Origin: Eopsaltria australis
Lineage: Eukaryota; Chordata; Aves; Passeriformes; Petroicidae
NCBI GenBank assembly: GCA_034509425.1
Contig: JAVTVJ010001852.1
Location: 290,742 to 354,741 of the forward strand
Direction: 5' to 3'
DNA: 64,000 bases
The translations under genes were made by a program, and so were the position numbers. Positions 11,561 through 24,170 of the stretch are shown piece by piece. How positions within the stretch are numbered: position 1 is the first letter of the stretch; each line of letters starts with the position of its first letter. The notes below the pieces were generated by a model. It saw nothing but the letters and a program-made list of their open reading frames with translations, was not told where the DNA came from and ran no database searches.

Positions 11561-14500
11561 TGGGTTTCTGATTCTCCTCTTTCCCATGGATTAATGGCAT
11601 GTCCAGGCTGTATTAAAATGAAACATTCCTTGGAAAAACAAGGATAAAGCAGTGCTCTCCAACAGCCAGCTGCTTACAGCACCTACAGCAACTCTGTACA
11701 AGAATTCTGCAAAAAGAACCGATGCAAACCTGCAGGCAAGAAACCAAACTGAGCTGGAACTCAACCCCTCTGGAAGCAGCAGCACCTGGGGATTTTTGCA
11801 GCTTGCTGTTGTAAAGCAGCACTGATTTATTCAGACACAAAAGATTAAGAATTTGGGGGAAGATGTGATTTAGAAATTCAGTGTCTGGTGAGGATGTGGA
11901 TGCTTCCATAAAGATCTATCCCTGTGAATGGAGATTGGATAATGCTGCCTAATGGAACTTTATTGCATTTTCAGATGTTTTCCCATCGGGGTTATTGAAA
12001 TTCTTGCTCCTGCAAGAAGAGAGGGAATCTGCAGTTTGCAGGCACCAAAGGGAGGAAGATAAAAATTTGCTCTTTCCCACCTCCTCAGGACAAGGTGAGG
12101 AAGGAAAATGATCCAGCTGAAGGGAAAATCAGGAAGGCAGAGCATGGCCTGGCTGGAATGTTGGTTCCTACAGCAATCCCAAAGCAGAATTAAACCAGCT
12201 GCCTACAAATATGGATTTTCTCCCTGTCTGGAGCTCAGTGGACACGTCCAGCATCTCATTTTTATGCAGAGCTCTGACCTGCCAGGGACACCTGCCAGTC
12301 TCCAGCAACTCCAGGCAAAGATCAATCCATTTTCTAATTAGGGATGGGAGTTAATGGCAGCTGAAATGACCATTTGAAATACAGCAGGCCCTAAACAATG
12401 ACTTCCCAGGGTGCTGCCTGCCCCAGAGCATTTCCTTGGGAATCTCTGCAGCCTCTCCTCTCTCCTGGATGATTTATGGTGTCTGGGGGCTCCTTGGCAG
12501 CACTTTCTGTGCTGATAAAGAGGAAAAGCTTGACTGTATCCTAAATTGTCAACAAATGCTTTCAGATTTCTTAAGAGTTCTTGTGTTTGTCCTTTGTGTT
12601 TCCAGAGTTTTAAAAAATAAAAGCTGCAGCCTGAAACTGCCCTCTCCTACAGAATAATGCACATGAACATCTCATTATTGAGCCTTTGGACTCTCCCCAC
12701 CAGCAGAACATGCTTAATTCCACTGGCCTCACCCCAGAATTCCCAACTGGATCCCAAACCAGCCCAATTAATTCTGCTGCCATCATTAATGAGAGGCTGA
12801 TCATTCGAGAAAACACTCCTGGCAAAAGTGAGTTCCGTGGGCTGAAAGGGATATTACAGCTTTAATAGAAGGAGGCATCAAAAAGCATCTGCTCACAGCA
12901 AGGAATTCAACAATTGTGTTTAAATTTAATATAATATGTGATAAAGAGTTGAGCTGGAGTCAAAGTCTGTCACTGGCTGTCACACAGTTTTATTTATGGC
13001 TCTATACAGGCCCAGCTCCATGGCATTAGCAGGCAGAAACCTTAATTCCTTGTGACACAACTGGGCTGAGCCATCCAATATCACCCCCAAATCCCTGAAA
13101 AACAAATACTCCTTCAAATAATGATGCTGTTCCAACATATTAACCTCCCAGGCAGTGATGAAATGTCCTGTTTTAGGGGAGACCACTGGAAAGCTTTGTC
13201 TGTATCCTGGGCTTCACATCAAAAACCTTTAATATTAGGATCACACTCTGCACTGAATAAATGTCAGAGAAATAAACTTGACGGAACAATATATTTTTCA
13301 TGCTCTAAAATGAATTTTAAAAAGGACCTAGAACAGGAAAGCACAAAGCCTTTAACCTCCAGGGGGAAAAAAAATCAAATACCACGCAGGTCACTAATAA
13401 TCTAATGTCAACTGTTTCCATAAAAAAAAGGCAATGATAAATAATCAAAGCATTTAGTGGGAACTGCAGGGATCTGGGTTATTCTCAGTTATTCTGTGTT
13501 ATCCTCTGAGCATGTTGATTAGAATTTTAAAGAAAAGGTAATGTTCCTCCCAGCCTTGTGGTTTATAACCCAGAGCATGAAATCTCTCACTTTATTTTCT
13601 AGATCCTCATCTCCCTCAGCCTGGCTGCTCCATTCTCTTCCTGAGAAGGAAAACACCTCAGAGCAGCCAGTGCAAGGTGAACCTGTGGGCTGGAGAGGTT
13701 TAGGGCACAAGGCTGATCTAAACTGCACAGAATTCCAGAATTCCCAAATTCCATAATTCCAGATTCCTGCCTCCATGGGCTCCTGGCACTGAGCTGACTC
13801 CCACCTCCTGCAGCGGGATAATTCCCCTTCCACTCCTCTCTCATTTGTATCGGCAGAAAAGGTAAAAGACCATGTTTATCCCATGTAAATGATTTTAATT
13901 TCTTGCACTAAATTCGGTGAAAAGGGCCAGCCCTGAGCAGCCCACTCAGCAAAGAACTAAATCCTGAAACGTGAGCAATGTGTGGGCAGAGCTGTTTATC
14001 CCACTCTGCTTTTCACTCCGCTGCATCACTGCATTTATTGTTCTCCAGCATCCATCTCGTGCTGGCCAATCCCTCTTTATATTAAATGTAGAGACCAGCA
14101 CAGAATTCTCTGCTTCAGGAGACAGAAGATTTATACTTCAGCAAACGTGAGAGAAAACAAAATCTCTGTCCCTTGGTCAAGCAGTCCCAAATCAGCGTGA
14201 GGATAAAACCCCAGAGCCAGGCAGCACACTCTGCACCCCAGGACTGAACAAGCAGCTGTTCTTTTCACTGAAACGACAAAAAAAAAAGTGGAATTAGGTA
14301 ACCTGAAAGTGCAATTTTAAAGCAAGATCCCAGGATACAGAAGAGCTGCTTTTATCGTGGTGTAACCTATGGAAACTGTACCTGAATATATGGGAAGATT
14401 TCATGCCCTGGAATATTTTTTGCATCTTATTTCCGTGAAGTGTCACATCCAAGGCCATCTGTGTTCATCTTCCTGCGTGTAATACACTGTCCTAAAGGTA

Positions 14501-14860
14501 AAAAAAAATGTAGTTTAAAAATCGCCCTAGTGTTTCTCTTGGCTTTTCTGTCTTCACTGCAAAGCAGAGCTGTAGCTGACCTGCAGCATGAGGTGTTTTT
14601 AACAGAAATCAGTGTTAACACCCCCGGCCAGCCCTTTAACAGCGTTTTCGCACTGTATTGCCGTGATCCTGGTCGGGATTAAACCAACCCAGCTCCCTCA
14701 GCCGATCTCGCACGTATTTTCTCCAGCACTTTCGCAAATCGCTGGGCTCGCTGCAGCTCCTCAGTGTGCTTTTCAAAGGGAGGGGGCCACCCTTGGGAAT
14801 GGATGCGGGGCATAACAGTGATTCCATGTGGGATATAACACCAATCCGATAAACCCAGGG
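11561..14860. other. Intergenic stretch upstream of the CpG island
   Basis: I see no supported exon or mobile element. It leads into the CpG island of the plus-strand gene. Confidence 0.45.
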
Positions 14861-14864
14861 CTAA

Positions 14865-14957
14865 TTTGGGGCCGGATTTTCCGCCCGGGCCGCGCTCCCC
14901 GCCCCGCTCCGCTCCGCCCTCAGCGCCCGCGGCCGCCCCTTCCCGCCCGGGGCCGGG
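14865..14957 (+). promoter_or_regulatory. CpG-island promoter and probable non-coding exon 1
   Basis: An abrupt CpG-dense block with several GC boxes (ccgccc, gccccgcc) ends in a good splice donor, GGCCGGG followed by gtaagg at 14958. The next exon on this strand begins at 16556, eight bases before an ATG, so the first exon looks untranslated. The transcription start cannot be fixed from sequence. The donor, the GC content and its place just upstream of a multi-exon frame all support a promoter here. Confidence 0.6.
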
Positions 14958-15165
14958 GTAAGGAGCGAGCTCAGGGGGAGAAACAGGGAAAAACAGCTCT
15001 TAGAGCCGGTTCCTGAGGGCTGTGAGGAGGGAGGAAGGGAAGAGCAGCTCCTTGAGCCCGCTCCTCAGGGCTGTGAGGGGCAGAGCAGCTCCCGGAGCCC
15101 GGGAGGGGCGGGCTCGGCCTGGCCTGGCTGCGGGGAGAGCCCGGGCACGGAGCGGCCGGAGCGGG

Positions 15166-15790
15166 GACAGGAGAGGGCATGGAGCGGGGACAGGAGAGGG
15201 CATGGAGCGGGGACAGGAGAGGGCATGGAGCGGGGACAGGAGAGGGCATGGAGCGGGGACAGGAGAGGGCATGGAGCGGGGACAGGAGAGGGCATGGAGC
15301 GGGGACAGGAGAGGGCATGGAGCGGGGACAGGAGAGGGAGCACGGGCAGGGACAGGAGAGGCATGGAGCGAGGACAGGAGCAGGCATGGGCAGGGACAGG
15401 AGGCACGGGGGACAGGAGGACAGGACATGGAAGTGGCGAGGGACAGGAGAGAGAGGGCACGGAGAAATGAGGGGCAGGAGAGGAGCACAGGCGAGGGACA
15501 GGAGAGGGGAGCCTGAGGCGGGGACAGGAGAGGGCACGGAGCGGGGACAGGAGAGGGCACGGAGCGGGGACAGGAGAGGACAGGACATGGAGCGGGGACA
15601 GGAGCGGGCACGGAGAGGGGACAGGAGAGGGCATGGAGCGGGGACAGGAGAGGAGAGGGCATGGAGCGGGGACAGGACCGGGCACGGAGAGGGGACAGGA
15701 CTGGAGCGGGGACAGGGCCGGGCATGGAGCTCCTGGAGCGGGGACAGGGCCGGGCATGGAGCTCCTGGAGCAGGGACAGGGCCGGGCACG
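15166..15790. repeat. G-rich minisatellite, 23-bp unit, in intron 1
   Basis: The unit gacaggagagggcatggagcggg repeats almost perfectly from about 15167 to 15335, then degenerates with length variants to 15790. The plus strand is G rich, with a GGGG and a GGG run in most units, so quadruplex formation is plausible. Long open frames on both strands across it are repeat artefacts. Confidence 0.95.
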
Positions 15791-15954
15791 GAGCTGCTCC
15801 AGGGCTGGAGCCCCTCTGGAGCCAGGCTGGGAGAGCTGGGGGTGCTCACCTGCAGAGGAGAAGGCTCCAGGGAGAGCTCAGAGCCCCTTGCAGGGCCTGA
15901 AGGGGCTCCAGGAGAGCTGGAGAGGGACTGGGGACAAGGCATGGAGGGACAGGA

Positions 15955-16135
15955 CACAGGGAATGGCTTTAAACTGCCAGAGAGTGGGATTAGATGGGAT
16001 ATTGGGAAGGAATTCCTCCCTGGGAGGGTGGGCAGGCCCTGGCACAGGGTGCCCAGATTTGCTGTGGCTGCCCCTGGATCCCTGGCAGTGCCCAAGGCCA
16101 GGCTGGAGCAGCCTGGGACAGTGGGAGGTTTTTTC
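15955..16135 (+). mobile_element. CR1 LINE 3'-region fragment
   Basis: It contains the run typical of avian CR1 3' regions: cctggcacagggtgcccag, ctgtggctgcccctggatcc, then cccaaggccaggctggagca and gggacagtgggagg. Truncated at both ends, as usual for CR1. Confidence 0.8.
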
Positions 16136-16563
16136 ACACTATCTCATCTAAACCTACTCTCTTTCCATTTCAACTCATTCCCCCTTGTGCTGTTGTAAAT
16201 AGTGTTACCTCATCTTTCCTCTTAAGTTCCTTCTAGATAATAGAAGGGGGAAATTTGCATTTAATTCTTTTTTTAATGAAGAATTTCATCCAAGCATTGC
16301 TGTATTCCACTGCAGGTTTGACAGGAACGCTGCTCAGGTTTGCTCAGTGCTAATTGTTACTGTGCTTTTACCCTGTGCATCTGCACGTGTGCTGCTCTTA
16401 TCCTGACCACAGCTGAATTGTGGCTTTCCCCACGTGTTGTGGGTGTTAAATCTGGTGTGCTGTGACTGTAACAGCCCAGTGTATGTCCCATGTTGCTGTA
16501 ATTAACCCAGTCATCCTCCCTGTCAAACTCACCTTATTGTTGTTTTTATTTGCAGTGCTGCCC

Positions 16564-16777
16564 ATGGAGCCAGCCCCAGCAGAGAGCTCTGGGAGTCATG
16601 GAAAGGGTCTGGGCTTGAGCCAGAGTCACAGTAGCTCTGCTTTGGGCTATTCAGGGGACACCTTTGAGTCCTTCAGCGAGGAGGAGGAGGAGGATGAAGT
16701 ACCTGAGCCCTGTTCCACAGAGGATTTGGAGGGCTCAGCCGTGTCAGAGGCGTTGGAAAGCTCATCTTCACTGGCAG
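16564..16777 (+). CDS. Unrecognised 296-aa protein, coding exon 2 (residues 1-71)
   Basis: The exon begins at 16556 after a good acceptor (pyrimidine tract, then ttgcag). The first ATG at 16564 starts MEPAPAESSG. The exon ends at 16777 before gtgaga, leaving one base of a split codon. The encoded part is serine and glutamate rich, with an acidic run (E/D at residues 39-44) within a stretch reading GDTFESFSEE. It has no signal peptide or membrane segment, so an intracellular, largely disordered N-terminus is likely. Splice phases join it to exons at 17288, 25836, 28298 and 29451. I do not recognise the family. A repeated ORF cannot explain it, because no other copy exists in the window. Confidence 0.65.
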
Positions 16778-17287
16778 GTGAGAGTCCTGCAGGTATGCAG
16801 AGCCCTCCCTGCTCGAGGCTTGTGTTTCACAGCTTCAGAAAGTGCAGTGGGAACTGGAAACAGCACAAATAAAGGTGAAAATTGCACACAGTGTCCTTGC
16901 AAAGTGCTGCCCCTGCTTCAGGCAGCTCCATGGGAAGGACTTGGCCGTGGAAATCCTTCCTTGGTAATCTTGTGATGCTGAAATTCTGTTGGCACCTTAA
17001 AAAACAATTCTCTGAGCTACTTTTTTACCATGTATGAAAAGTAGCTGGGTCATAAAACAGCTTTTCCATGGGATACTTCCTGGGCTGGAAATACTGAAGA
17101 GGGCTGGGTAGGACCTTAAAGCTGCACCAGATGAGGGATAAAACAGAAGCTGAAATCTGTGCCTTGCTGTGGCTCAGGGCTTCTCCTCCCTCAGCAGGGA
17201 GGGCTGGCACATTCAAGTGGAGGATTATCTGCCTCCCACCTTGCTTTCCTCGCAGTGTGTGTGCAGAGTTGCCTTTCTCCCTTGCAG

Positions 17288-17440
17288 AGGAGCAGTCTGA
17301 AGCAGTGGATGCTGCAGCTGTGGAAAGAGCTGCCATAGGAAAATGGATTGGTGCCATGGGAAGGTGGATTGAGCTGAGGAATGAAGGCACTGGGACTGGG
17401 CCAGACAAATCTGTCAGCAGAGCTCCTGCTGCTGAGTTTG
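17288..17440 (+). CDS. Same plus-strand gene, exon 3 (residues 72-122)
   Basis: The acceptor is a clear pyrimidine tract ending in cttgcag; the donor is gtgagt. Entering in phase 1, the frame is open for the whole 153 bases and ends again in phase 1. It encodes an alanine/glutamate-rich segment with VERAAIGKWIGAMGRWIEL, likely an amphipathic helix with paired tryptophans. The donor matches the consensus closely. The next phase-compatible exon is 8.4 kb away at 25836. A small exon in between could have been missed, since the interval is full of repeats. Confidence 0.65.
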
Positions 17441-18899
17441 GTGAGTTCAGCACAGCTTAGAGTTGTTCCTTTTGGAAGGAGGTGTAAACTCGACCTAAAT
17501 TTTATACACAGCCTATTAAATTAAGCCAGGTAATTAGCCTGGCTTAATTAGCCAAGTAATTAAGTACAAACTTTCTCTTTATGCTTTCTTGGAGAGCAGT
17601 TTGTCTCCCATGTCACCCATGGCTTTGATGCTCCCCACGTAGTGACATTATCCTGGTGATGCATTACCACAAAACCTGGAAAAGTAAATTTAAAAATGTC
17701 CCTACATTTGAAATTTAATTGTTTAATTCAGGTTTTTTTTCTCTCCAGCTGTACAAGTATTAGGAAATTTGGGCATTTTTCCCTCCAAAATAAACATGAC
17801 TTCAGAATTTCTTGTGTGAAATGGTTTTTTCCTTCGTGTTAATCAATGGTGTTGATAATTGAATTCTTTGTTTGCCCTGTTTTAGTTCCTTCCCCAAGCT
17901 GAGGGAGGCAGCAGGGCACCGATTTTGGCAGGAACAATGGAGCAGCTTTACCCAAAGAATGGTGGAGTGCAGGGAGGAGGAGGAGGAGGAGGAGAAGGGA
18001 AAGGAGGAAGGAAGGATCCATTTCCATGTCCTGGTTATGCAAGGAACTCTGAGAGCAGATGGTGGGATGCAAGCCCTGCTCGAGTCTGTCAAAAAGTGGG
18101 TCAGAGATGCTATTTTTAATTAAAGAAAAAGAGCAAGAAAGCTGTAATTGAGCAAAAAAAAATAATGGGAGCAGACGGGGAATCTTCCTCAATCTGCCTG
18201 TTGATGGGAAATGAGCACATTTGGAGTTTTGTAGGTCACTGTGAGACTGATTAAGCAGGAGATGCTCCTGCCTGGGCACTTCATGGTGTGGAATTGGTGC
18301 ACAGAGATCCTCAGAGCGCCCATCTCTCCTGGAAAAGCAGCACCTGAGGTCACTTCGAGGTCAATGTGAATGGCAGAGCTCCTTCCCCATGGGGGTGAGT
18401 CAGTGCTGGGGGTTCCTGACTCATCTCCTGCGTTCATTCCTCTGTTCCTGCAGCTCATCTGGAGTAGGGAGGCTTCTCCTGGCCTGGAAATCTTCCTAAA
18501 ATACCTCAGAGTCCTGTGACTGATTCCTGGAGACATTGAGAGGGACCTGATGAGTTCAGGCACTGAATGAATAATGAACCACAGCTGAAGGTTGAGGATG
18601 TTTCCCATCTCCACGGGGGTTTTCCCTTGAAAGTTGAGCTCGGAGGATTTTATTCCTAGAAGCACTTGCAGATCCTTGCAGTTCTGCACCAGGGAATGCT
18701 CTGCCTTTGGCTGGTGGATGTTGATGGCAGGGAGAGTCAGTTCAGCTCTGTTCCATGGTCCTGGGCTGATGGATTCACACCTGGCTTGTCACTTGTCACT
18801 GCAGCAGCCCATTGGTGCCTCCAGTGATCAGCACGAAGAGCACCAAATGTGATGCATGCTCATCTCTTTCTGATGCCATCACAGTACCTAGAAATGTTA
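17441..18899. other. Intron 3, proximal part
   Basis: A GGAGGA-rich patch lies at 17965-17998. Apart from that I see nothing that looks like an exon with both splice sites and a compatible phase. Confidence 0.4.
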
Positions 18900-19857
18900 G
18901 CCCCAAATCAATCATAATTAACCATCCACTGCATTTTTATTGCTGAATATTGTCCTAAAATGAGCAGAGCAACTTTTGTCTTCTGATATCTATCAGTGTT
19001 TTCTCTTGGACTTAGTCAGTGCTCGGTAGCCCTCAAATCTGGCATTGTTTTAGTAGCCTGGAGATATTTTTTGAAATGCAGTAGATGGACTCACCTAGAG
19101 CTGGATTGCTGCCCAGTGAGTCCCCTCAGCCACGTTATCCCCAAATTTATCCTAATTAACCATCCACTGCATTTTTATTGCAGAATATTGTCCTAAAATG
19201 AGCACAGCAATTTCGTCTTCTGATATCTACCAGTGCTTCTCTTGGACTTCATCATTCAGCATTTGCTAGCCCTCAAATCTTGCATTGTTTTAGCAACTTG
19301 GAGATGTTTTTTTTTTGTTTTAAATGCAGTAGATGGACTCACCTAGAGCTGGATTGCTGCCCAGTGAGTCCCCTCAGCCATCTTATCCCCAAATCAATCC
19401 TAATTAACCATCCACTGCATTTGTATTGCTGAATGTTATCCTAAAATGAACCCAGAAACTTCTGTCCTCTGATATCTGTATTTACCTTGGACTCAGTGCT
19501 TGGTAGCCCCCAAACCTTGCATTGTTTTAGCAACCTGGAGATGATTTTTTTCCTTCTAAATGCAGTAGATGAGCTGGCCCAGAGCTGGATTGCTGCCCAG
19601 TGAGTCCCTTCAGTCATGTTATCCCCAAATCAATCCTAATTAACCATCCCCTGCATTTTTATTGCAGAATATTGTCCTAAAATGAGCACAGCAACTTTTG
19701 TCTTCTGATATCTATCAGTGTTTCTCTTGGACTTAGTCAGTGCTTGCTAGCCCTCAAATCCTGCATTGTTTTAGCAATTGGAGATGTTTTTTTTCTTTTT
19801 AAATGCAGTAGATGGACTCACCTAGAGCTGGATTGCTGCCCAGTGAGTCCCCTCAGA
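18900..19857. repeat. Tandem repeat, unit ~240 bp, ~4 copies
   Basis: The ctgatatct segment recurs at about 18982, 19220, 19468 and 19705. Each is followed by cattgttttag and tggattgctgcccagtgagt and then an A/T-rich spacer containing aattaaccatcc. Divergence between units is modest. It lies in intron 3 of the plus-strand gene. Confidence 0.9.
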
Positions 19858-20305
19858 ACACTCAGCTCAGTCAATCTGTGCACTGAGCACTCAGGGTGCT
19901 CTGAATTAGGCTTTGTTTTATTGCCTCAAGAGTTCCCTTCTCATCTTGCTGCAAACAGGGTTAAATGTGATGGGGAGAACAAAAGGTTCTGCTTTGCCTG
20001 TGGGAACACTCTGGAATGCCATTTTTATTTTTCATGGTTTTCTTCGTGGGCTGAAAGGAGAAAAACCTAAATGCTGGCCTCAGGAGAAGTGAGGAATTTT
20101 CCTCACCATTGTCTTTGTCCCTCCCAGCCCAGTGTGGCAGCATGAGCTGTCATGAGGCCAGTGCATCACAACACCACTGTAAATCCTCAGCTCCACGGAG
20201 ATTATTCCAGTTAGTCATCTTCAGAATGCACTCAGGAAACTGCAGTTCTTCAGCCTGGATGGGTCTGAAAATTCAGGTGGGGGTTTTGAACCCTGTGGTT
20301 GGTGC

Positions 20306-20755
20306 TGAGCAGGATTCAAGGCAGGGCCAAGGAGTGCTGTGAGGAGACTGTGATGCTGTGCAGAGTTCTTTATTCTACAGACACAGACTGAGACTGCTCC
20401 AGATCACTCTGGGACTGCTGCTCACACTGCTCCTATGGCTCCTCCTGTGGCTACTGCCATGGCTACTGCCCTATGGCCACTGCCCACTGCTGGGCAGGGA
20501 AAATTCCCTTGCTCCCATCCCAGCCCCAGGCTGTGCCATCTATCAACAGCGAAAGAGAAACCAATCCCTAGAAGGGGCCACAGCCTACAATCCCTCTGCC
20601 ACAATGGGTTGCAGAGGCCACAAAGCCATGATCCTCTTTGCCATGGCCATCCCTGGTGCCCTGGATGTGCTTCCTGGGCACCTCTGGGCCAGGGCAGAGG
20701 CTCCCTCTGGGCATTCCAGGCTGATTTTCTAGAACACACACAGTGGAACCCAACA
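20306..20755 (-). mobile_element. Solo LTR-A
   Basis: Near full length, in minus orientation, antisense to the plus-strand gene whose intron it occupies. The outer end reads tgagcaggattc, not the usual tgcaggattc, and no target duplication is seen (tggtgc against gggctg). It has several private single-base insertions and deletions around 20540-20600, suggesting an older copy. Confidence 0.85.
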
Positions 20756-20866
20756 GGGCTGTGCTCACCAGCTGCCTCTCACCTTTGGAATGTGTCTCCA
20801 TGAAATGCTTTGCATGTTGATTTTCCTGCTCTCTTACCACTGCACTGCTCTGCTGCTGGAATTGTT

Positions 20867-21050
20867 CCCTGGGAGGGTGGGGAGGGGCTGGGATGGAATT
20901 CCCAGATTTGCTGTGGCTGCCTCTGGATCCCTGGCAGTGCCCAAGGCCAGGCTGGATCACCCTGGCACAGTGGGAGGTGTCCCAGGGTGGCACTGCCTGG
21001 GATTTAAGGCCCTTCCAGCCCAGGTCATTGTGTGACTCTGGGATGATTCA
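20867..21050 (+). mobile_element. CR1 LINE 3'-region fragment
   Basis: It carries the CR1 run ctgggagggtggggagggg, ctgtggctgcctctggatcc and cccaaggccaggctgg, then aaggcccttccagccca near the 3' end. Confidence 0.8.
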
Positions 21051-21520
21051 CTGTGCTGGAGGAGTTTTACTCACTTTAAATTCCTGTTTGTGATGAGCAG
21101 CCTGACATTTCAGCCTGCTCCTCTCACTCCTGTGTTACCTGCAGGGGTCTTTCTCATGCTCCTTGCTGGTCATGCTGTCATCGTGTTCATCTGAGCTGTG
21201 AAATCAATTTAGGCCATAATGAAGATGTTATCTGGAGCTGCAGAGGTAAAACCTTACTGAAGAGCAGTTATCCACTATTGCCTTTCACAGTTACCTCTTT
21301 TTATCTTCTCTAAAATCAAGTATTAGGAGAGAATAATAACAACAAAATGCCTGCTGATTTTCCTGTTAAATCAAAGTTAGACATCAAAGGAGAAGGAAAC
21401 TCTTAAAGATTTTCCCCTTTTATTCCCTCCTCATGGATTTCAAATGTCACAGACAGCAAAACCTGTGGAATTCCAAGGCCCTCAGCAGGGTTTGGGATGT
21501 AGACATGGGGATTAGCTTAT

Positions 21521-21963
21521 TGCAGTGTTCAACCCAGGGCCAAGGAGTGCTGTGAGGAGACTGTGATGCTGTGCAGAGTTCTTTATTCTACAGACACAGA
21601 CTGAGACTGCTCCAGATCACTCTGGGACTGCTGCTCACACTGCTCCTATGGCTCCTCCTGTGGCTACTGCCATGGCTACTACCCTATAGCCCTGCCCTCT
21701 GCTGGGCAGGAAAGAATCCTTGATCCCATCCAGCTGACTGTGCCATCCCACATCACCAGCAAGAGAGCAATCCCTAGAAGGGCACAGCCTACAATCCTCT
21801 CTCCCCACACAATGGATTTTGAAGCCACAAAGCCATGATCCTCTTTGCCATGGCCATCCCTGGTGCCCTGGATGTGCTTCCTGGGCACCTCTGGGCCTGG
21901 GGCAGAGGCTCCCTCTGGGCATTCCAGGCTGATTTTCCAGAACACACACAGTGGAACCCAACA
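21521..21963 (-). mobile_element. Solo LTR-A with 6-bp target duplication
   Basis: The flanks gcttat (21515-21520) and gcttct (21964-21969) differ at one base. They fix the element as TGCAG...ACA on the plus strand, which is TGT...TGCA in LTR sense. Internal deletions relative to the family lie around 21690-21760. The 765 bases separating it from the 20306 copy contain a CR1 fragment and unique sequence, not retroviral genes, so the two are independent solo LTRs. Confidence 0.9.
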
Positions 21964-21969
21964 GCTTCT

Positions 21970-23204
21970 CTCTCCTGGGCTGCTTGGTGCACTTTGTGGG
22001 GCTTCCCTTCCCAAATATTCCACATTTTGTGCCCTTTCCTGCTCGCAGAGACGTGGCTCTGCTGGGTGCTGTGCTGGTGGCACTTTGGCTGCTCTTGTCA
22101 CCTGCTCTGCTCCTCTCCAGTGAAGAGAGGCAATGCTCATTTGGGGCAAGCAAACATCAGGGCAATGTCCTTGTGGAGCAGCCACTGGCAGTGGTGGGGA
22201 TTCAATAATCAGATCTGCCACTGCAGGTGGAGGAGGAGCCTTCCATGGAAAAGAGGGAATCTGTGAGAGACACGGAATAAACCCAACCCCCGGAGCAAGA
22301 GCTGAGATCCCCTGGACAGGTGAACCTCCCACACCTGGGGGAAAATCCAAATGTGTGAATACTTCAGTTAAAAGACAGACTTCTCTCATAGCTTTTTTGG
22401 GTTTGTTTCAGAGAAATTCTAATCCTTGATCCCTAATTGATATTCTTTCTGAAATTCCTGTTAAACATGAGTTAAAATGGAAAAGTAATTCCAGCCCTGA
22501 GTCGTGCAGGGAGGTTTAAAAATTGCTGTTCCCTTTGCCAGTGTTCCTGCTGAAGTCTGGAGGTGCAGATGAGCAGATGGGTGGGTGGTGGCAGCACAGG
22601 ATTTATGCATTAATAGAAACCAATTCTTAATAAAATTGCACTTGTGGATGTCAGGAGAACCTTAAGTGAATTAATCAGGCTGGTATTAAACTGTCACTAA
22701 ATGCTCCGTGGACCTGATGTGTTTTACTTCTCCCTTTGAGTACTCAAATGCTTCTGTTCTGGGGTTTTTTTTCCCCTTCTCACAATGGTAACTTTTTAAT
22801 CTTTTTATTCATCCTATGTTCAGCATAAATGAACCTGCCAGGAATATTTTATTAGTGTGATTAAACCCAGGAGTGGCACATGATTTCCACTGTTTTTTTT
22901 TTTACAGGATTCTACATTGAAATTGTAAGGAAAAATCACCTGCTGACTGAAATGGTGATTTCCACTCAGATATTTATGATGCTCCCCCAGATTTCTTTTT
23001 TTAAATTGAATTGCATTTTAAGGGATTTCTAATTCTTATTTATCTGTCTATAAATTGTCACCATGTCTTTGCTTTTAATCATTTTGATACCTCATTGTCT
23101 TAGGAGGGGTAAATTGCTCTGGGATGCTCAATTCTAAACTGCAATAATTGCACTTAAACTCATTTTCCACGTTGTCCATGAAGCCACTTAGTTTTAATTC
23201 TGGA
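21970..23204. other. Intron 3 sequence, nothing assigned
   Basis: I see no exon with matching phase and no recognisable repeat in this stretch. Confidence 0.4.
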
Positions 23205-24170
23205 TTCCTTTATCCTTTGTAAACATTGGATTTCTGAGGAGATGCTCAGTTTCTCTGCAGAATTCCAAAACTGTGCCTTGTGCACTCAGGACTAAATTAA
23301 CCACAGGGAATTGAGAAGTTTTCTATTCCCAGTGTGCAGGATTTTGAGGATTTGTGGTAATTCCAAGGTGGAATGGCAAGTGCCTGTGTGGAAATCAAAT
23401 TAATCCTGAAAAAAACAATGTAGAGGGGTTGTTTAAATGACAAAATCCAACCTCCCAGCAGGAATTTGGGGGTGAATCCTTGGAGTTAAACTGGCCACAC
23501 TTTGGAGTCATCACCTCCTGGTTTTGGGGGTTCCTTTATCCTTTGTAAACATTGGATTTCTCAGGAGATGCTCAGTTTCTCTGCAGAATTCCACAACTCT
23601 GCCTTGTGCACTCAGGACTAAATTAACCACAGGGAATTTATAAGTTTTATACTCCCAGTGTGCAGGATTTTGAGGATTTGTGGTTATGCCAAGGTGGAAT
23701 GCCAAGTGCTTGTCTGGAAATCAAATTAATCCTGAAAAAAACAACGTGGAGGGGTTGTTTAAATGATCAAACCCAACCTCCCAGCAGGAATTTGGGGGTG
23801 AATCCTTGGGGTTAAACTGGCCACACTTTGGAGTCATCACCTCCTGGTTTTGAGGGCTCCTTTATCCTTTGTAAACATTGGATTTCTGAGGAGATGCTCA
23901 GTTTCTCTGCAGAATTCCACAACTCTGTCTTGTGCATTCAGGACTAAATTAACCACAGGGAATTTAGGAGATTTCTATTCCCATTACTCAGGGTTTTGAG
24001 GATTTCTGGTAATGCCAAGTGCTTGTCTGGACATCGAATTAATCCTGAAAAAAACAGCATGGAGGGGTTGTTTAAATGATCAAACCCAACCTCCCAGCAG
24101 GAATTTGGGGCTGAATCCTTGGGGTTAAACTGACCACACTTTGGAGTCACCACCTCCTGGTTTTGGGGGA
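23205..24170. repeat. Tandem repeat, unit ~326 bp, ~3 copies
   Basis: cctttatcctttgtaaac recurs at about 23207, 23533 and 23859. Each is followed by the same order of blocks (gagatgctcagtttctctgc, ggactaaattaacc, gttgtttaaatga, tcacctcctggtttt). The third copy has a ~20-bp deletion. Confidence 0.9.

Noticed and set aside
14971..16198. Open frames of 160-390 codons on both strands
   Set aside because: They run through the 23-bp G-rich minisatellite. A 23-bp unit cycles through all three frames and contains no stop, so long frames arise automatically.
20306..21963. Another LTR-A pair as a short provirus
   Set aside because: The right copy has its own flanking duplication, and the interval contains a CR1 fragment and unique DNA.
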